Below, piece by piece: positions 35,353 to 43,040 of a stretch of DNA of 64,000 nucleotides. The DNA lies in contig NZ_CP012109.1 of the NCBI RefSeq assembly GCF_000280925.3, positions 6,034,501-6,098,500 of the forward strand, written 5' to 3'. The position numbers and the translations under genes are program-made. How positions within the stretch are numbered: position 1 is the first letter of the stretch; each line of letters starts with the position of its first letter. The notes under the pieces are model-generated. The model had not been told where the DNA came from and ran no database searches. It saw only the letters and a list, made by a program, of their open reading frames with translations. This stretch comes from Myxococcus hansupus (lineage in GTDB: Bacteria > Myxococcota > Myxococcia > Myxococcales > Myxococcaceae).

Positions 35353-36063
35353 ATGGCATCCGCGAAGGCCGTGCTGGGAAGCGTCTTGGGTCGGTTCCTC
35401 TTCACCGACAGCCGTGTCACCCAGGTTCACGAACGCTCGCGCGCCTTCCGCCAGCTTGACTGTGCGGGCCCCGCGCTCAAGGGCCAGGCCTGGACCCCGG
35501 GCGACAAGGTGCAGGTCTACCTGCCAGGGCTGGGCATGCGCACGTACACCCCTTTGTCCTGGGACGAGGAACGCGGCGCCACCTCCTTCCTCGTGTACCT
35601 GCATGGCGACAGCCCGGGCGCGAAGTGGGGCCGCGAGGTGAAGGCGGGCGACGCCGTCTCCTTCTTCGGGCCCCGGCGCTCGCTGGCCCTGGAGACCGGA
35701 GACGCGCCGGTGGTGCTGTTCGGTGACGAGACGTCCTTCGCGGTGGCCTACGCCTTCCGGACCGCGGCGCGGCGGGACGTCACCTCCGTCTTCGAGGTGA
35801 CAGAGCCCGGCGCCTGCGCCCCCGTCCTCCGCGAACTGGGTATCGAAGGTCAGGTCGTGACGCGCGAGCCTGGAGACGCCCACCTGGCCCACCTGTACGA
35901 CCGTCTTCGGGATGCGCTGCGAGCGAAGCCCGGGGCCGTGCTGGTGATGACGGGCCGGGCCCAATCCATCCAGGCCTTGCGTGCTCGCCTGCGCGGCGAT
36001 GGCGACCGTGCCACCCCGAAGGTGAAGGCCTACTGGTCGGTGGGCAAGACGGGGCTGGACTGA
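35353..36063 (+). CDS. Siderophore-interacting (SIP) family FAD/ferric-reductase-like protein
   Basis: A 236-residue cytosolic flavoprotein of the SIP family, with RTYTPLSWDEE (FAD-binding RxYTx[SR] motif, about residues 64-74), FLVYLHGDSPGAKWGREVKAGDAVSFFGPRRSL (pyrophosphate/isoalloxazine region) and VVLFGDETSFAVAYAF (NAD(P)H-binding start). Such proteins reduce ferric siderophores or supply electrons. GGGAGGTG precedes the ATG. Its nearness to the radical SAM gene could mean an electron donor role (inference); the usual siderophore uptake genes are absent. Confidence 0.8.
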   Translation: MASAKAVLGSVLGRFLFTDSRVTQVHERSRAFRQLDCAGPALKGQAWTPGDKVQVYLPGLGMRTYTPLSWDEERGATSFLVYLHGDSPGAKWGREVKAGDAVSFFGPRRSLALETGDAPVVLFGDETSFAVAYAFRTAARRDVTSVFEVTEPGACAPVLRELGIEGQVVTREPGDAHLAHLYDRLRDALRAKPGAVLVMTGRAQSIQALRARLRGDGDRATPKVKAYWSVGKTGLD

Positions 36064-36110
36064 GTCCTCGCTCGGCGGGCAGCGGCGAAAAAATCGGCCG
36101 GAAAAGGCCA

Positions 36111-36138
36111 TGTCACACGCGGCCCGGGCTGCGTCGTC
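36111..36138 (+). promoter_or_regulatory. Putative ECF41-type promoter
   Basis: TGTCACA at 36111-36117 is followed by CGTC at 36135-36138, with a 17-base spacer (another CGTC overlaps at 36132). TGTCACA/CGTC is the known -35/-10 signature of ECF41 sigma factor targets. It lies 52 bases before the carboxymuconolactone decarboxylase gene that pairs with the ECF41 gene downstream. Confidence 0.8.
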
Positions 36139-36189
36139 CTGAGATTGAACGCAGGCACTTCCGCCCTGCACGACGCACAGGAGCCGCCC

Positions 36190-36654
36190 ATGAAGCCCCG
36201 GATGAACCCGTTCGCTGTCGCCCCCGATGCGATGAAGTTGACCCTCGACTACAGCCAGAAGGTCCTGGAGCTGGGCCTGGAGAAGAGCCTCCAGGAGTTG
36301 GTGAAGATCCGCGCCTCCCAGATGAACGGCTGCGCGTTCTGCATCCACATGCACACCCGGGATGCCCGCGCGCATGGAGAGACCGAGGAGCGCATCTACC
36401 TGCTGGACGGCTGGCGCGAGTCGCCCCTGTACACCGAGCGCGAACGGGCGGCCCTCGCCTGGACGGAGGCCCTGACGCACGTTTCCCAGACGCATGCGCC
36501 CGATGAGGACTACGCTGCCCTGACGCCGCATTTCTCGGAGCAGGAGATTGCGCACCTCACCCTGCTCATCGGCGTGATCAACATCTGGAACCGCATCTCC
36601 GTGGGGTACCGCAGCATCCACCCTGTCACGGCTCCCCGCACCGAGGCCGCCTGA
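36190..36654 (+). CDS. Carboxymuconolactone decarboxylase (AhpD-like) family protein
   Basis: A 154-residue AhpD-like protein. The active motif MNGCAFCIHMHT (CxxC plus His, about 49-57) is intact, and the rest has the helical CMD pattern (VKIRASQ before it; EERIYLLDGWRESPLYTERERAALAWTEALT after). CMD proteins with a CxxC act as peroxidase or disulfide relay proteins; those linked to ECF41 sigma factors are presumed to be regulated by them. AGGAG lies 7 bases before the ATG; the gene stops two bases before the TTG start of the sigma gene. Confidence 0.9.
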   Translation: MKPRMNPFAVAPDAMKLTLDYSQKVLELGLEKSLQELVKIRASQMNGCAFCIHMHTRDARAHGETEERIYLLDGWRESPLYTERERAALAWTEALTHVSQTHAPDEDYAALTPHFSEQEIAHLTLLIGVINIWNRISVGYRSIHPVTAPRTEAA

Positions 36655-36655
36655 G

Positions 36656-37522
36656 TTGAATCCCGCTGACGCCTTTGACCCGCTGCGCCCCCGGCTGCTC
36701 CGCATCGCCTACCGGATGCTGGGCATCGTCGCCGAGGCCGAAGACGTGGTGCAGGAGGCGTATTTGCGCTGGCACCAGACCGACCGCGCCGCCGTGCGCG
36801 ACGCCGAGGCCGTGCTCGTCCGCACGGTGACGCGGTTGAGCCTGGATGTCCTGAAGTCCGCCCGCGTGCGCCGCGAGGAGTACGTGGGCACGTGGCTTCC
36901 GGAGCCCATCGTCGACGCGGTGGAGGGGGATGATTTGACGCTGACCCTGATGATGGCCCTGGAGCGGCTGTCTCCCCTGGAGCGGGCTGCCTTCCTGCTG
37001 CACGACGTGTTCGGCATGGACTTCGAGGAGGTGGCCAAGGCCATCGACCGGGACCCCGCCGCGTGTCGCCAGCTCGCCAGCCGCGCCCGGGCCCATGTGC
37101 GCGAGGCCCGGCCCCGCTTCCCCGTGTCGGAAGCCCAAGGACGGGAGCTGGCTTCCGCCTTCTACGCGGCGTCCCGAGGCGGAGACCTGCGGGCGCTTCA
37201 GGGGCTCCTCGCCCAGGACGTCGTCGTGTATTCGGATGGCGGCGGGAAGACCAAAGCCGCCCTCAATCCCATCTACGGCCGGGAGAAGACGCTGCGCCTG
37301 TTCGAGGGCCTGCTGCGCATGCTGGAGGAGAACTACTCGCAGTTGGTACACGAGGGCTTCGTCGACGGTCTGCCCGCGTTCGTCACGCTGGAGAAGGACG
37401 GCACGCTGCAGACCACCGCCCTGGGCATCGAGGATGGACAGGTCGTCGCCATCTACGTCACCCGCAACCCCGACAAGCTCCATGCGGTCCGCGGGCTGGT
37501 GAAGGACAAGCTGCCAACGTGA
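36656..37522 (+). CDS. ECF41-type RNA polymerase sigma factor (SigJ-like) with SnoaL-like C-terminal domain
   Basis: A 288-residue ECF sigma factor: sigma2 (about 5-75: RPRLLRIAYRMLGIVAEAEDVVQEAYLRWH) and sigma4 (about 105-155: ALERLSPLERAAFLLHDVFGMDFEEVAKAIDRDPAACRQLASRARAHVR), then a SnoaL/NTF2-like extension with the ECF41 hallmark DGGGK at about 193-197. That extension acts as an in-cis inhibitor/activator, replacing an anti-sigma factor. Starts TTG, directly after the CMD gene, so translation is coupled. The promoter at 36111 fits its own target sequence, so autoregulation is likely. Confidence 0.9.
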   Translation: MNPADAFDPLRPRLLRIAYRMLGIVAEAEDVVQEAYLRWHQTDRAAVRDAEAVLVRTVTRLSLDVLKSARVRREEYVGTWLPEPIVDAVEGDDLTLTLMMALERLSPLERAAFLLHDVFGMDFEEVAKAIDRDPAACRQLASRARAHVREARPRFPVSEAQGRELASAFYAASRGGDLRALQGLLAQDVVVYSDGGGKTKAALNPIYGREKTLRLFEGLLRMLEENYSQLVHEGFVDGLPAFVTLEKDGTLQTTALGIEDGQVVAIYVTRNPDKLHAVRGLVKDKLPT

Positions 37523-37561
37523 TTGGCGGCCCGGAGGCCGGCAACGGTCCGCCTCGAAGCG

Positions 37562-38182
37562 TCAGAACCGGTGAACGGCCGTCAGGCGGACGACGGGATG
37601 GAGCGACTCCGACCTCTGAACGGTGCGCTCGGGCTCCGAAAGCAGACACCAGGCGAAGAGCGTACAGGCCGCGGAGCGCGGCATCACCGTCTCCTGCCGG
37701 AGGTGGCTGTAACCCGCGCCGCCGGACAGTGCGATGTGCCATTGGCGCCCCACCTGCTGCGAATAGCCAATCAGCCCGCTGACGGAAGCACGGCGCATGG
37801 ACACATCGTCACCTCCGTCGATGAGCGTGCCATCACCTTGGAGCGCCAGGAACGGTCCCTGGAAGGGCCTCCCCGTCAGATAGAGACGGCCACCCGCTTG
37901 AAGCCCCGTCGCTCTCAGGTTCATTCCCACGTGGCCGCCCGCGAACACGGAGAGGAAACGCGACAGCGGTTGCTCGATGTCCACGATGAAGGCCATCGAT
38001 TCGGATGAGACGGAATCCAGCGAGAGCGAGTGAACGCCCAGCGCCGCGGCACTGCTCAATCGCTGGGTGCTGGCAGGGGCAGCGGGCCGGGACGTCACAG
38101 GCCTCTCTTCGTGAGCATGCACGAGCAGCGGCGCGAACAAGAGTCCCGCCAATGCACAGATGCGAAGGTCGCCGTGGTTCAT
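37562..38182 (-). CDS. Probable outer-membrane beta-barrel protein
   Basis: A 206-residue exported protein with signal peptide (MNHGDLRICALAGLLFAPLLVHA). The mature chain shows alternating hydrophobic strands and Gly-rich turns (SVFAGGHVGMNLRATGLQAGGRLYL, GPFLALQGDG, RRASVSGLIGYSQQVG, HIALSGGAGYSHL) and ends in Phe, the usual outer-membrane barrel terminus. Function unknown. Confidence 0.6.
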   Translation of the reverse strand: MNHGDLRICALAGLLFAPLLVHAHEERPVTSRPAAPASTQRLSSAAALGVHSLSLDSVSSESMAFIVDIEQPLSRFLSVFAGGHVGMNLRATGLQAGGRLYLTGRPFQGPFLALQGDGTLIDGGDDVSMRRASVSGLIGYSQQVGRQWHIALSGGAGYSHLRQETVMPRSAACTLFAWCLLSEPERTVQRSESLHPVVRLTAVHRF

Positions 38183-38196
38183 GCGTCATCCCTCAA

Positions 38197-39417
38197 TCAA
38201 CGGGCATGCCAGGGCGAAGCCCCTGAAAAGACGGCGGCCCGAATCCACGGCTGTGCACCCACCTGCACACCTGCGAACGCCCCTACGCGCATCCCTGCCC
38301 CGCCGACAGGCCAACCCGTCGAGGGGAGCCCCACGCTCTCCATGTCTCCAGCCTCGGACGTCAAGCGACACACCCCGTGCTCGGCGACCAGCAACTCCTG
38401 CTCCCGGAGCGCCTGGGTCAGCTCCTCGCAGAAGAAGGGATGCCCCTCGGATTTGCGGAGGATGAATGCCGCCAATGCGTCTTGGACACGCTCCACGCCC
38501 AGCCGGGCACAGACGAGCTCGCGGACCTCCTCTCCTGACAGCAGCGCAAGAGAGAGCCACTGGGTGGAGGCCATTTCACGGAGGCGTTCGAGCGCGAGCG
38601 GAGGCTGCTCCGGAATGGGACGCAGCGTCAGCACCAGTGAGCCCGCCGGAGCGTCACTGACGAGGCGACGCACCAGCTCCCATGACGCGGAGTCCATCCA
38701 ATGACAGTCCTCCAGGACGATGATGGAAGCCCCCTCCTCGCGCAGCAGCCGCGGCAGCGAACGTGGCCGTGGCGCGGCCACCGCCGTCACCTTCGCCATG
38801 CCAGAAGGGCCGACGTGGCCCTGCGCCTCGGAGCCGAGCAACTGCCAGGAAGGTGAAGACACCCACACTTCACCCGGCGCGGCGGCTTTCTCCAGGCCCC
38901 CCAACTGCGTGAAGGGCTCGCCGCGAACGAGCACCTGCCCCCGCCCCTGGTGTCCTCCCACCAGCAGCACCTGAACGTCCCCGTGGCCCACCACCACGCG
39001 AAGCGACAGCGCTGCCGCCTGGAAGAAGGCCTCCTTCGCCAGTGACTGAAGTGCCAGACCACAGGCCACCGCGCGCTTCACCGAAGCAGCCAGCCCCCCT
39101 TCGGCCTCGTCGGCTTCGGGCCAGAGCGCCAGCAGCGCGTCGCCTGGGAAGTGCAAGGTGTCGCCCCCATGCGTGGAGACGAGCTGCACCATGGGAGAAA
39201 AGAGCCGTTCGAGCAGGCGGGACAACTCCTCGGCGCCGACCGAACCTTTCTGAGCCAACCGCTCTGTCAGCGCTGTAAACCCAGACACATCCGCGAACAG
39301 CACGGCGCCGCGAAAGCATTCGGACGCCTCCGCCGTGAGCGCATGAGCGAAACGCTGTGCTCGGCGCGCCAGGAAGTCCGGCACGCATCGCGGAAACAGG
39401 GCAGCGGTTTCTTCCAT
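38197..39417 (-). CDS. Class III cyclase / P-loop ATPase protein with internal and C-terminal deletion
   Basis: A 406-residue protein that looks shortened. Residues about 36-205 form a class III adenylate/guanylate cyclase domain with both metal aspartates visible: Asp43 in LFADVSGFTALTERL and Asp93 in FPGDALLALWP. From about 220 it continues with the second half of an STAND/AAA ATPase: Walker B IIVLEDCHWMDSASW, then LVLTLRPIPEQPPLALERLREM and FILRKSEGHPFFCEELTQAL. The Walker A part that should come before is absent, and the protein ends in non-homologous sequence right after VGLPST, where relatives carry long TPR domains. Intact members are over 1,000 residues. Probably a deletion derivative. 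Confidence 0.7.
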   Translation of the reverse strand: MEETAALFPRCVPDFLARRAQRFAHALTAEASECFRGAVLFADVSGFTALTERLAQKGSVGAEELSRLLERLFSPMVQLVSTHGGDTLHFPGDALLALWPEADEAEGGLAASVKRAVACGLALQSLAKEAFFQAAALSLRVVVGHGDVQVLLVGGHQGRGQVLVRGEPFTQLGGLEKAAAPGEVWVSSPSWQLLGSEAQGHVGPSGMAKVTAVAAPRPRSLPRLLREEGASIIVLEDCHWMDSASWELVRRLVSDAPAGSLVLTLRPIPEQPPLALERLREMASTQWLSLALLSGEEVRELVCARLGVERVQDALAAFILRKSEGHPFFCEELTQALREQELLVAEHGVCRLTSEAGDMESVGLPSTGWPVGGAGMRVGAFAGVQVGAQPWIRAAVFSGASPWHAR

Positions 39418-39668
39418 GCCACCTAGCGTGGAAACCAGGTGCCTCCACTATAGGACGTCCGCCAGGTCGGGCGGTGGAGTGAAAGGAAAAGCCCAATCCC
39501 TGGCATGGCCCCAGGCGAATGAGGCCCTCGTGACCCATGCGGCGTTGGAAGCAGATGCGTCCCTCCCGATGCTAGGCTCCCCTGTGAGGGGGCGTCCTTC
39601 ACATCCATGAACTTGTTACTCGCCGAGCTCGAGGGCCCTCCTTCCACCTTGACGTAGCTCTGAGCGCC

Positions 39669-40964
39669 ATGAACGAACAATTGATGGAGAAGAAGGCAGA
39701 GACCGAGCAGCGCATTGACGACGCATTGACGCGACTGGGGGAGGTCGCTGGGAAGGGGCAACCGTTTTCACTGCTGTTGGCACCGAGCGACGAAGAACTC
39801 GATGCAGCGGTGACGGCCGAGCATGCGTGGGCACACGGCCAGCTCTATTCGACGGTGATGCAGTACCTCGAGCAGTTGGTCGCGAATCTTTCGAAGATGC
39901 CCAAAGCAGTGGGCCGGGCCGTCTCCGAAGCCGCGCCCCAACGCGTGGTGCGGTTCTCCATCGACAGCTTCGATGGTGGCATCTCGACGGGACAGGTCTA
40001 CTTCAACGGGGGCCGCCTCGACCTCGTGTTCCGCGTCGACGCACTGAAGACGAATCAGGCCGGATGGAGTGACGTCGGTCTCGACGTGCGCGATGCCCTG
40101 GCGCGTATCGGCAAGTCTCCATCGGACGACGAGCCCGAGCCGGAGAGCGCGCCCGCTGAGCCGGAGAGCGCGCTCGCTGAGCCGGAGAGCGCGCCCGCTG
40201 AGTCGGAGAGCGCGCCCGTTGAGCCGGAAGCCGCGCGGGAGGAGGCCGTCTCAGCCCCCGAAGCCGCGCCCGCGCCGTCGGACGGGCCCACCGAAGCAAT
40301 CGACAAGCACCTTGCCGCGCTCGGGGAGTTCATTGGCGACGGCGTGAAGTGGCGTTATGCGTGGGCCACCGACGCGGCGACGATGGACGCGGAAGTCACG
40401 AGCCACTCGAGCGACCTGAAGGGCACGCTGCTCAATACGCTCGAGGCGTTTCTCGGACACATCGTCGACAACGTGCGGTCGCATTCGACGCCGGAAGACC
40501 TCGCGTTCGCGGCGCCCTCTCGCACGCTCGTTTTCGAGTTCGTCGACATTGACGACTGCCCCCGCCAGTACCTCGGTGTGTTCCAGGCCGTCATCAAAGG
40601 CGAACAGCTCTATTTCGTGGGCCCGGCGATGGACTTCAACACCTGGGGCTCGCGCGGTCGATTGGGCCGAGACCTCGAGAAGGCCGTCCAGGCGGCACGG
40701 GGCGAAAGCGGCCCCACCGAGAGTGAACGCAGGCTCGCGGAATCCCTCGCGGCCATCGCGGGCAGCAGTTCAGGAGGCGGCAGCAACGACGACGGGGCAG
40801 CAGCGGCGTCATCACACACCGGCAAGCCGTGCCGCGCATGTGACGGTACGGGCCTTGGCACCTGCAACGGGTGTCACGGCAAGGGCGGTCGCTGCAACTA
40901 CTGTCAAGGCAGCGGTCGCAGCAAGGCCAAGTGTCCGAGCTGCCGCGGCGCAAGCCCCCGGTAA
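39669..40964 (+). CDS. Duplicated-domain protein with Glu-Pro-Ser-Ala repeat linker and four-CxxC DnaJ-type zinc finger
   Basis: A 431-residue cytoplasmic protein. Two copies of one alpha/beta domain are present, at about 12-150 and about 215-350; compare the paired elements EELDAAVTAEHAWAHGQLYS with ATMDAEVTSHSSDLKGTLLN. Between them is an acidic linker made of EPESAPA heptads. The C-terminal 45 residues hold four CxxC pairs with GxG spacing (CRAC, CNGC, CNYC, CPSC; Cys388 to about 425), the pattern of the DnaJ cysteine-rich zinc-binding domain. No J domain is present. Fold of the duplicated domain and function unknown; the zinc finger suggests binding of unfolded protein or nucleic acid. 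Confidence 0.75.
   Translation: MNEQLMEKKAETEQRIDDALTRLGEVAGKGQPFSLLLAPSDEELDAAVTAEHAWAHGQLYSTVMQYLEQLVANLSKMPKAVGRAVSEAAPQRVVRFSIDSFDGGISTGQVYFNGGRLDLVFRVDALKTNQAGWSDVGLDVRDALARIGKSPSDDEPEPESAPAEPESALAEPESAPAESESAPVEPEAAREEAVSAPEAAPAPSDGPTEAIDKHLAALGEFIGDGVKWRYAWATDAATMDAEVTSHSSDLKGTLLNTLEAFLGHIVDNVRSHSTPEDLAFAAPSRTLVFEFVDIDDCPRQYLGVFQAVIKGEQLYFVGPAMDFNTWGSRGRLGRDLEKAVQAARGESGPTESERRLAESLAAIAGSSSGGGSNDDGAAAASSHTGKPCRACDGTGLGTCNGCHGKGGRCNYCQGSGRSKAKCPSCRGASPR
40137..40235 (+). repeat. Tandem 21-bp coding repeats (EPESAPA)
   Basis: Four near-identical 21-base units (GAGCCGGAGAGCGCGCCCGCT with single changes) at 40137-40220, plus a partial fifth unit, encode the linker between the two duplicated domains. 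Confidence 0.8.
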
Positions 40965-41081
40965 CGCCGGAGTGAAGACGGGCCTCGCGAAGCTCTTGCC
41001 CGAGCATGCGGGCCCGCGCTCCGCGAGGCGCCCTCGGCGGTCCCCGAGGCGTGATATGCGGGTGCGTCGCCCGCTCACGCC

Positions 41082-42827
41082 ATGCCCCAGTTTCTCGTCC
41101 TCCCCGACGGCCGCCGTATCTCCTTGGACAAGCCCGTCGTCTCCGTGGGCTCCGACGCCACGTGTGACGCCGTGCTCATTGCTCCCGGCGTGAAGCCGAG
41201 CCACGCGCTGTTGTTTCGCGACGCGCGTGGCTGGAGCGTGTCCCCCGCGGGCAAGGGCTGTGACATCAAGGTGAGAGGTCGGCGCGTGGACCTGGCGCCG
41301 TTGGAATCCGGCGACCGGTTCCGCGTGGGCACGGTGGAGGTGGAGTTCAGCGAGGCGGAATCGCCCGTCTTGGGAGCAGAGGTGGCGGTGCCTCCCAGGA
41401 ACAGCGACGGCCGGCTGGTGGCGGTGCTGGGGGAGCTCTCCGCGCGGCTGCTGGTGCAGCGGCCCCCGATGGAGCTGCTGGAGGTGGCGATGCGCGGACT
41501 CGCCGACGTCGTGGGCGCGGACGTGGGGTTCCTCGTCGCCGCGGACTCCCGGGAGGGAGCTCGGCGCGTCCTGTGCGCCACCGGCGCGAAGCCCGACACG
41601 GCGGTGGTGGACAGCCTCGTGGACCGGGTGCTGACGTCGGGGGCTCCGGTGCGCGTGGGGAACGTGGAGGCGGACGCGGCGCTGGCCAGGGCCCCCAGCA
41701 TGGAAGCCCTGCGGCTGGGCTCCGCGCTGGTGGTGCCATTGCGCGTGGAGCAGGTGCCGCTGTCCGTGGTGTACCTGGGGCGGAGGCTGGGCGCTCCGGC
41801 CTTCTCCTCGGTGGCGCTGGAAGAAGCCATGGCGCTCTGCGCGCTGACGACGCTGCTCCTGTCGACCCGGCGCGAATTGACGGAGCTGCGCGCCCAGGTG
41901 GAGGGCCTCACCCGCCGCATCGAAGCGGCGACGTTCGAAGGGCTCATCGGCGAGTCCCCTTCCATGAGAGCCCTGTACCGGCAAGTGGAGCGGCTGGGGC
42001 CCACGCCGCTCAACGTCCTCATTCAAGGCGAGACGGGGACGGGCAAGGAGCTGGTGGCGAGAGCGCTCCACCGGCGCAGCGGGCGTCGTGGCCGGCTGGT
42101 GGCCATCAATTGCGCGGCCCTGCCGGAGAACCTCATCGAGCGCGAGCTGTTTGGCCATGCACGGGGCGCGTTCACCGGCGCGGGCGCGGAGCGGGCGGGC
42201 CTGGTGGAAGCCGCCGACGGGGGCACCCTCTTCCTGGATGAGATTGGAGACATGCCCCTGTCGCTCCAGACGCGGCTGCTGCGCGTGGTCCAGGAGCGCG
42301 AGGTCACCCGGCTGGGCGAACACCAGCCGCGCAAGGTGGACGTCCGCGTGGTGTCCGCGACCCACGTGGCCCTGGAAGCGGCGGTCGCGCGGGGCACCTT
42401 CCGCTCCGACCTGCGCTTCCGACTGGAAGAAGTGCGCGTGGAGGTGCCGCCCCTGCGAGAACGGGATGAGGACGTGCTGCTCATCGCCCACCATGTGCTG
42501 ACGCAGGAGGCGCGCAAGGCGCGAGGCTTCACGCAGAAGGCGACTGAAGCCCTGCGCGGACACCCCTTCCCCGGCAACGTGCGGGAGCTGGTGTCGCGCG
42601 TGCGCCGCGCGGCGGTGCTGGCAACGGATGAGCTGTTGCGCCCCGAGGACCTGGAGCTGGGCGGCGACACCGCCCCCATGATTCCCCTGGAGGAGGCGCG
42701 GGAAGCGTTTGTCCAGCGCTACGTGCGGGAGGCGATTGCCCGCTGCGGCGGCAGCAAGAAGGACGCGGCGGCGGCGCTGGGCATCGGTCTCCGCTCCCTG
42801 TTTCGATACCTCGGCGAGGGGGACTGA
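41082..42827 (+). CDS. Sigma-54-dependent activator with FHA, GAF, AAA+ and Fis-type HTH domains
   Basis: A 581-residue enhancer-binding protein. The FHA domain is at about 1-90 (ISLDKPVVSVGSDATCDAVL, PSHALLF, GDRFRVGTVEVEF). A GAF-like sensor follows at about 105-265. The AAA+ domain (about 285-515) has Walker A GETGTGKE, GAFTGA (about 361) that contacts sigma-54, and LFLDEIGDMPLSLQTRLLRVVQE. The C-terminal Fis-like helix-turn-helix is SKKDAAAALGIGLRSLFRYLGE. FHA reads phosphothreonine, so a Ser/Thr kinase such as that at 45292 is a natural input. The nearby sigma-54 promoter and palindrome at 42857-42974 make the Cys-rich lipoprotein genes likely targets. Confidence 0.95.
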   Translation: MPQFLVLPDGRRISLDKPVVSVGSDATCDAVLIAPGVKPSHALLFRDARGWSVSPAGKGCDIKVRGRRVDLAPLESGDRFRVGTVEVEFSEAESPVLGAEVAVPPRNSDGRLVAVLGELSARLLVQRPPMELLEVAMRGLADVVGADVGFLVAADSREGARRVLCATGAKPDTAVVDSLVDRVLTSGAPVRVGNVEADAALARAPSMEALRLGSALVVPLRVEQVPLSVVYLGRRLGAPAFSSVALEEAMALCALTTLLLSTRRELTELRAQVEGLTRRIEAATFEGLIGESPSMRALYRQVERLGPTPLNVLIQGETGTGKELVARALHRRSGRRGRLVAINCAALPENLIERELFGHARGAFTGAGAERAGLVEAADGGTLFLDEIGDMPLSLQTRLLRVVQEREVTRLGEHQPRKVDVRVVSATHVALEAAVARGTFRSDLRFRLEEVRVEVPPLRERDEDVLLIAHHVLTQEARKARGFTQKATEALRGHPFPGNVRELVSRVRRAAVLATDELLRPEDLELGGDTAPMIPLEEAREAFVQRYVREAIARCGGSKKDAAAALGIGLRSLFRYLGEGD

Positions 42828-42856
42828 CACGCCGCCTCCTCTGGGGCGCCCGTCCG

Positions 42857-42874
42857 CGTGCCAGTCCTGGCACG
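42857..42874 (+). promoter_or_regulatory. Palindrome, candidate enhancer site for the sigma-54 activator or hairpin end of its gene
   Basis: CGTGCCA-GTCC-TGGCACG, a perfect 7-bp dyad, lies 30 bases after the activator's stop codon and about 85 bases before the -24 element. Enhancer-binding proteins usually sit 80-150 bases upstream of the promoter. A TTT run follows, so it might also act as a terminator. Confidence 0.5.
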
Positions 42875-42958
42875 TTTCCCCCCGCGGTCCCCGCTCGGAG
42901 GGCCCGGGGCGGAATGCAACCCCGTGAAATCGGGGCGATTCGATGTCTCGCGAGGCTT

Positions 42959-42974
42959 GGGCACGCACGTTGCT
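42959..42974 (+). promoter_or_regulatory. Sigma-54 (-24/-12) promoter
   Basis: GGGCACGcacgTTGCT matches the TGGCACG-N4-TTGCT consensus at every position except the first base. GG at 42960-42961 and GC at 42972-42973 are 10 bases apart, the strict RpoN spacing. Transcription would start near 42985, about 55 bases before the Cys-rich lipoprotein gene. Confidence 0.85.
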
Positions 42975-43040
42975 CATGTGTCGCCCGTCGCACGCTGGCG
43001 GAGAGCCGTCACGGTGCGGATGAACCTCATGGAGACGACA

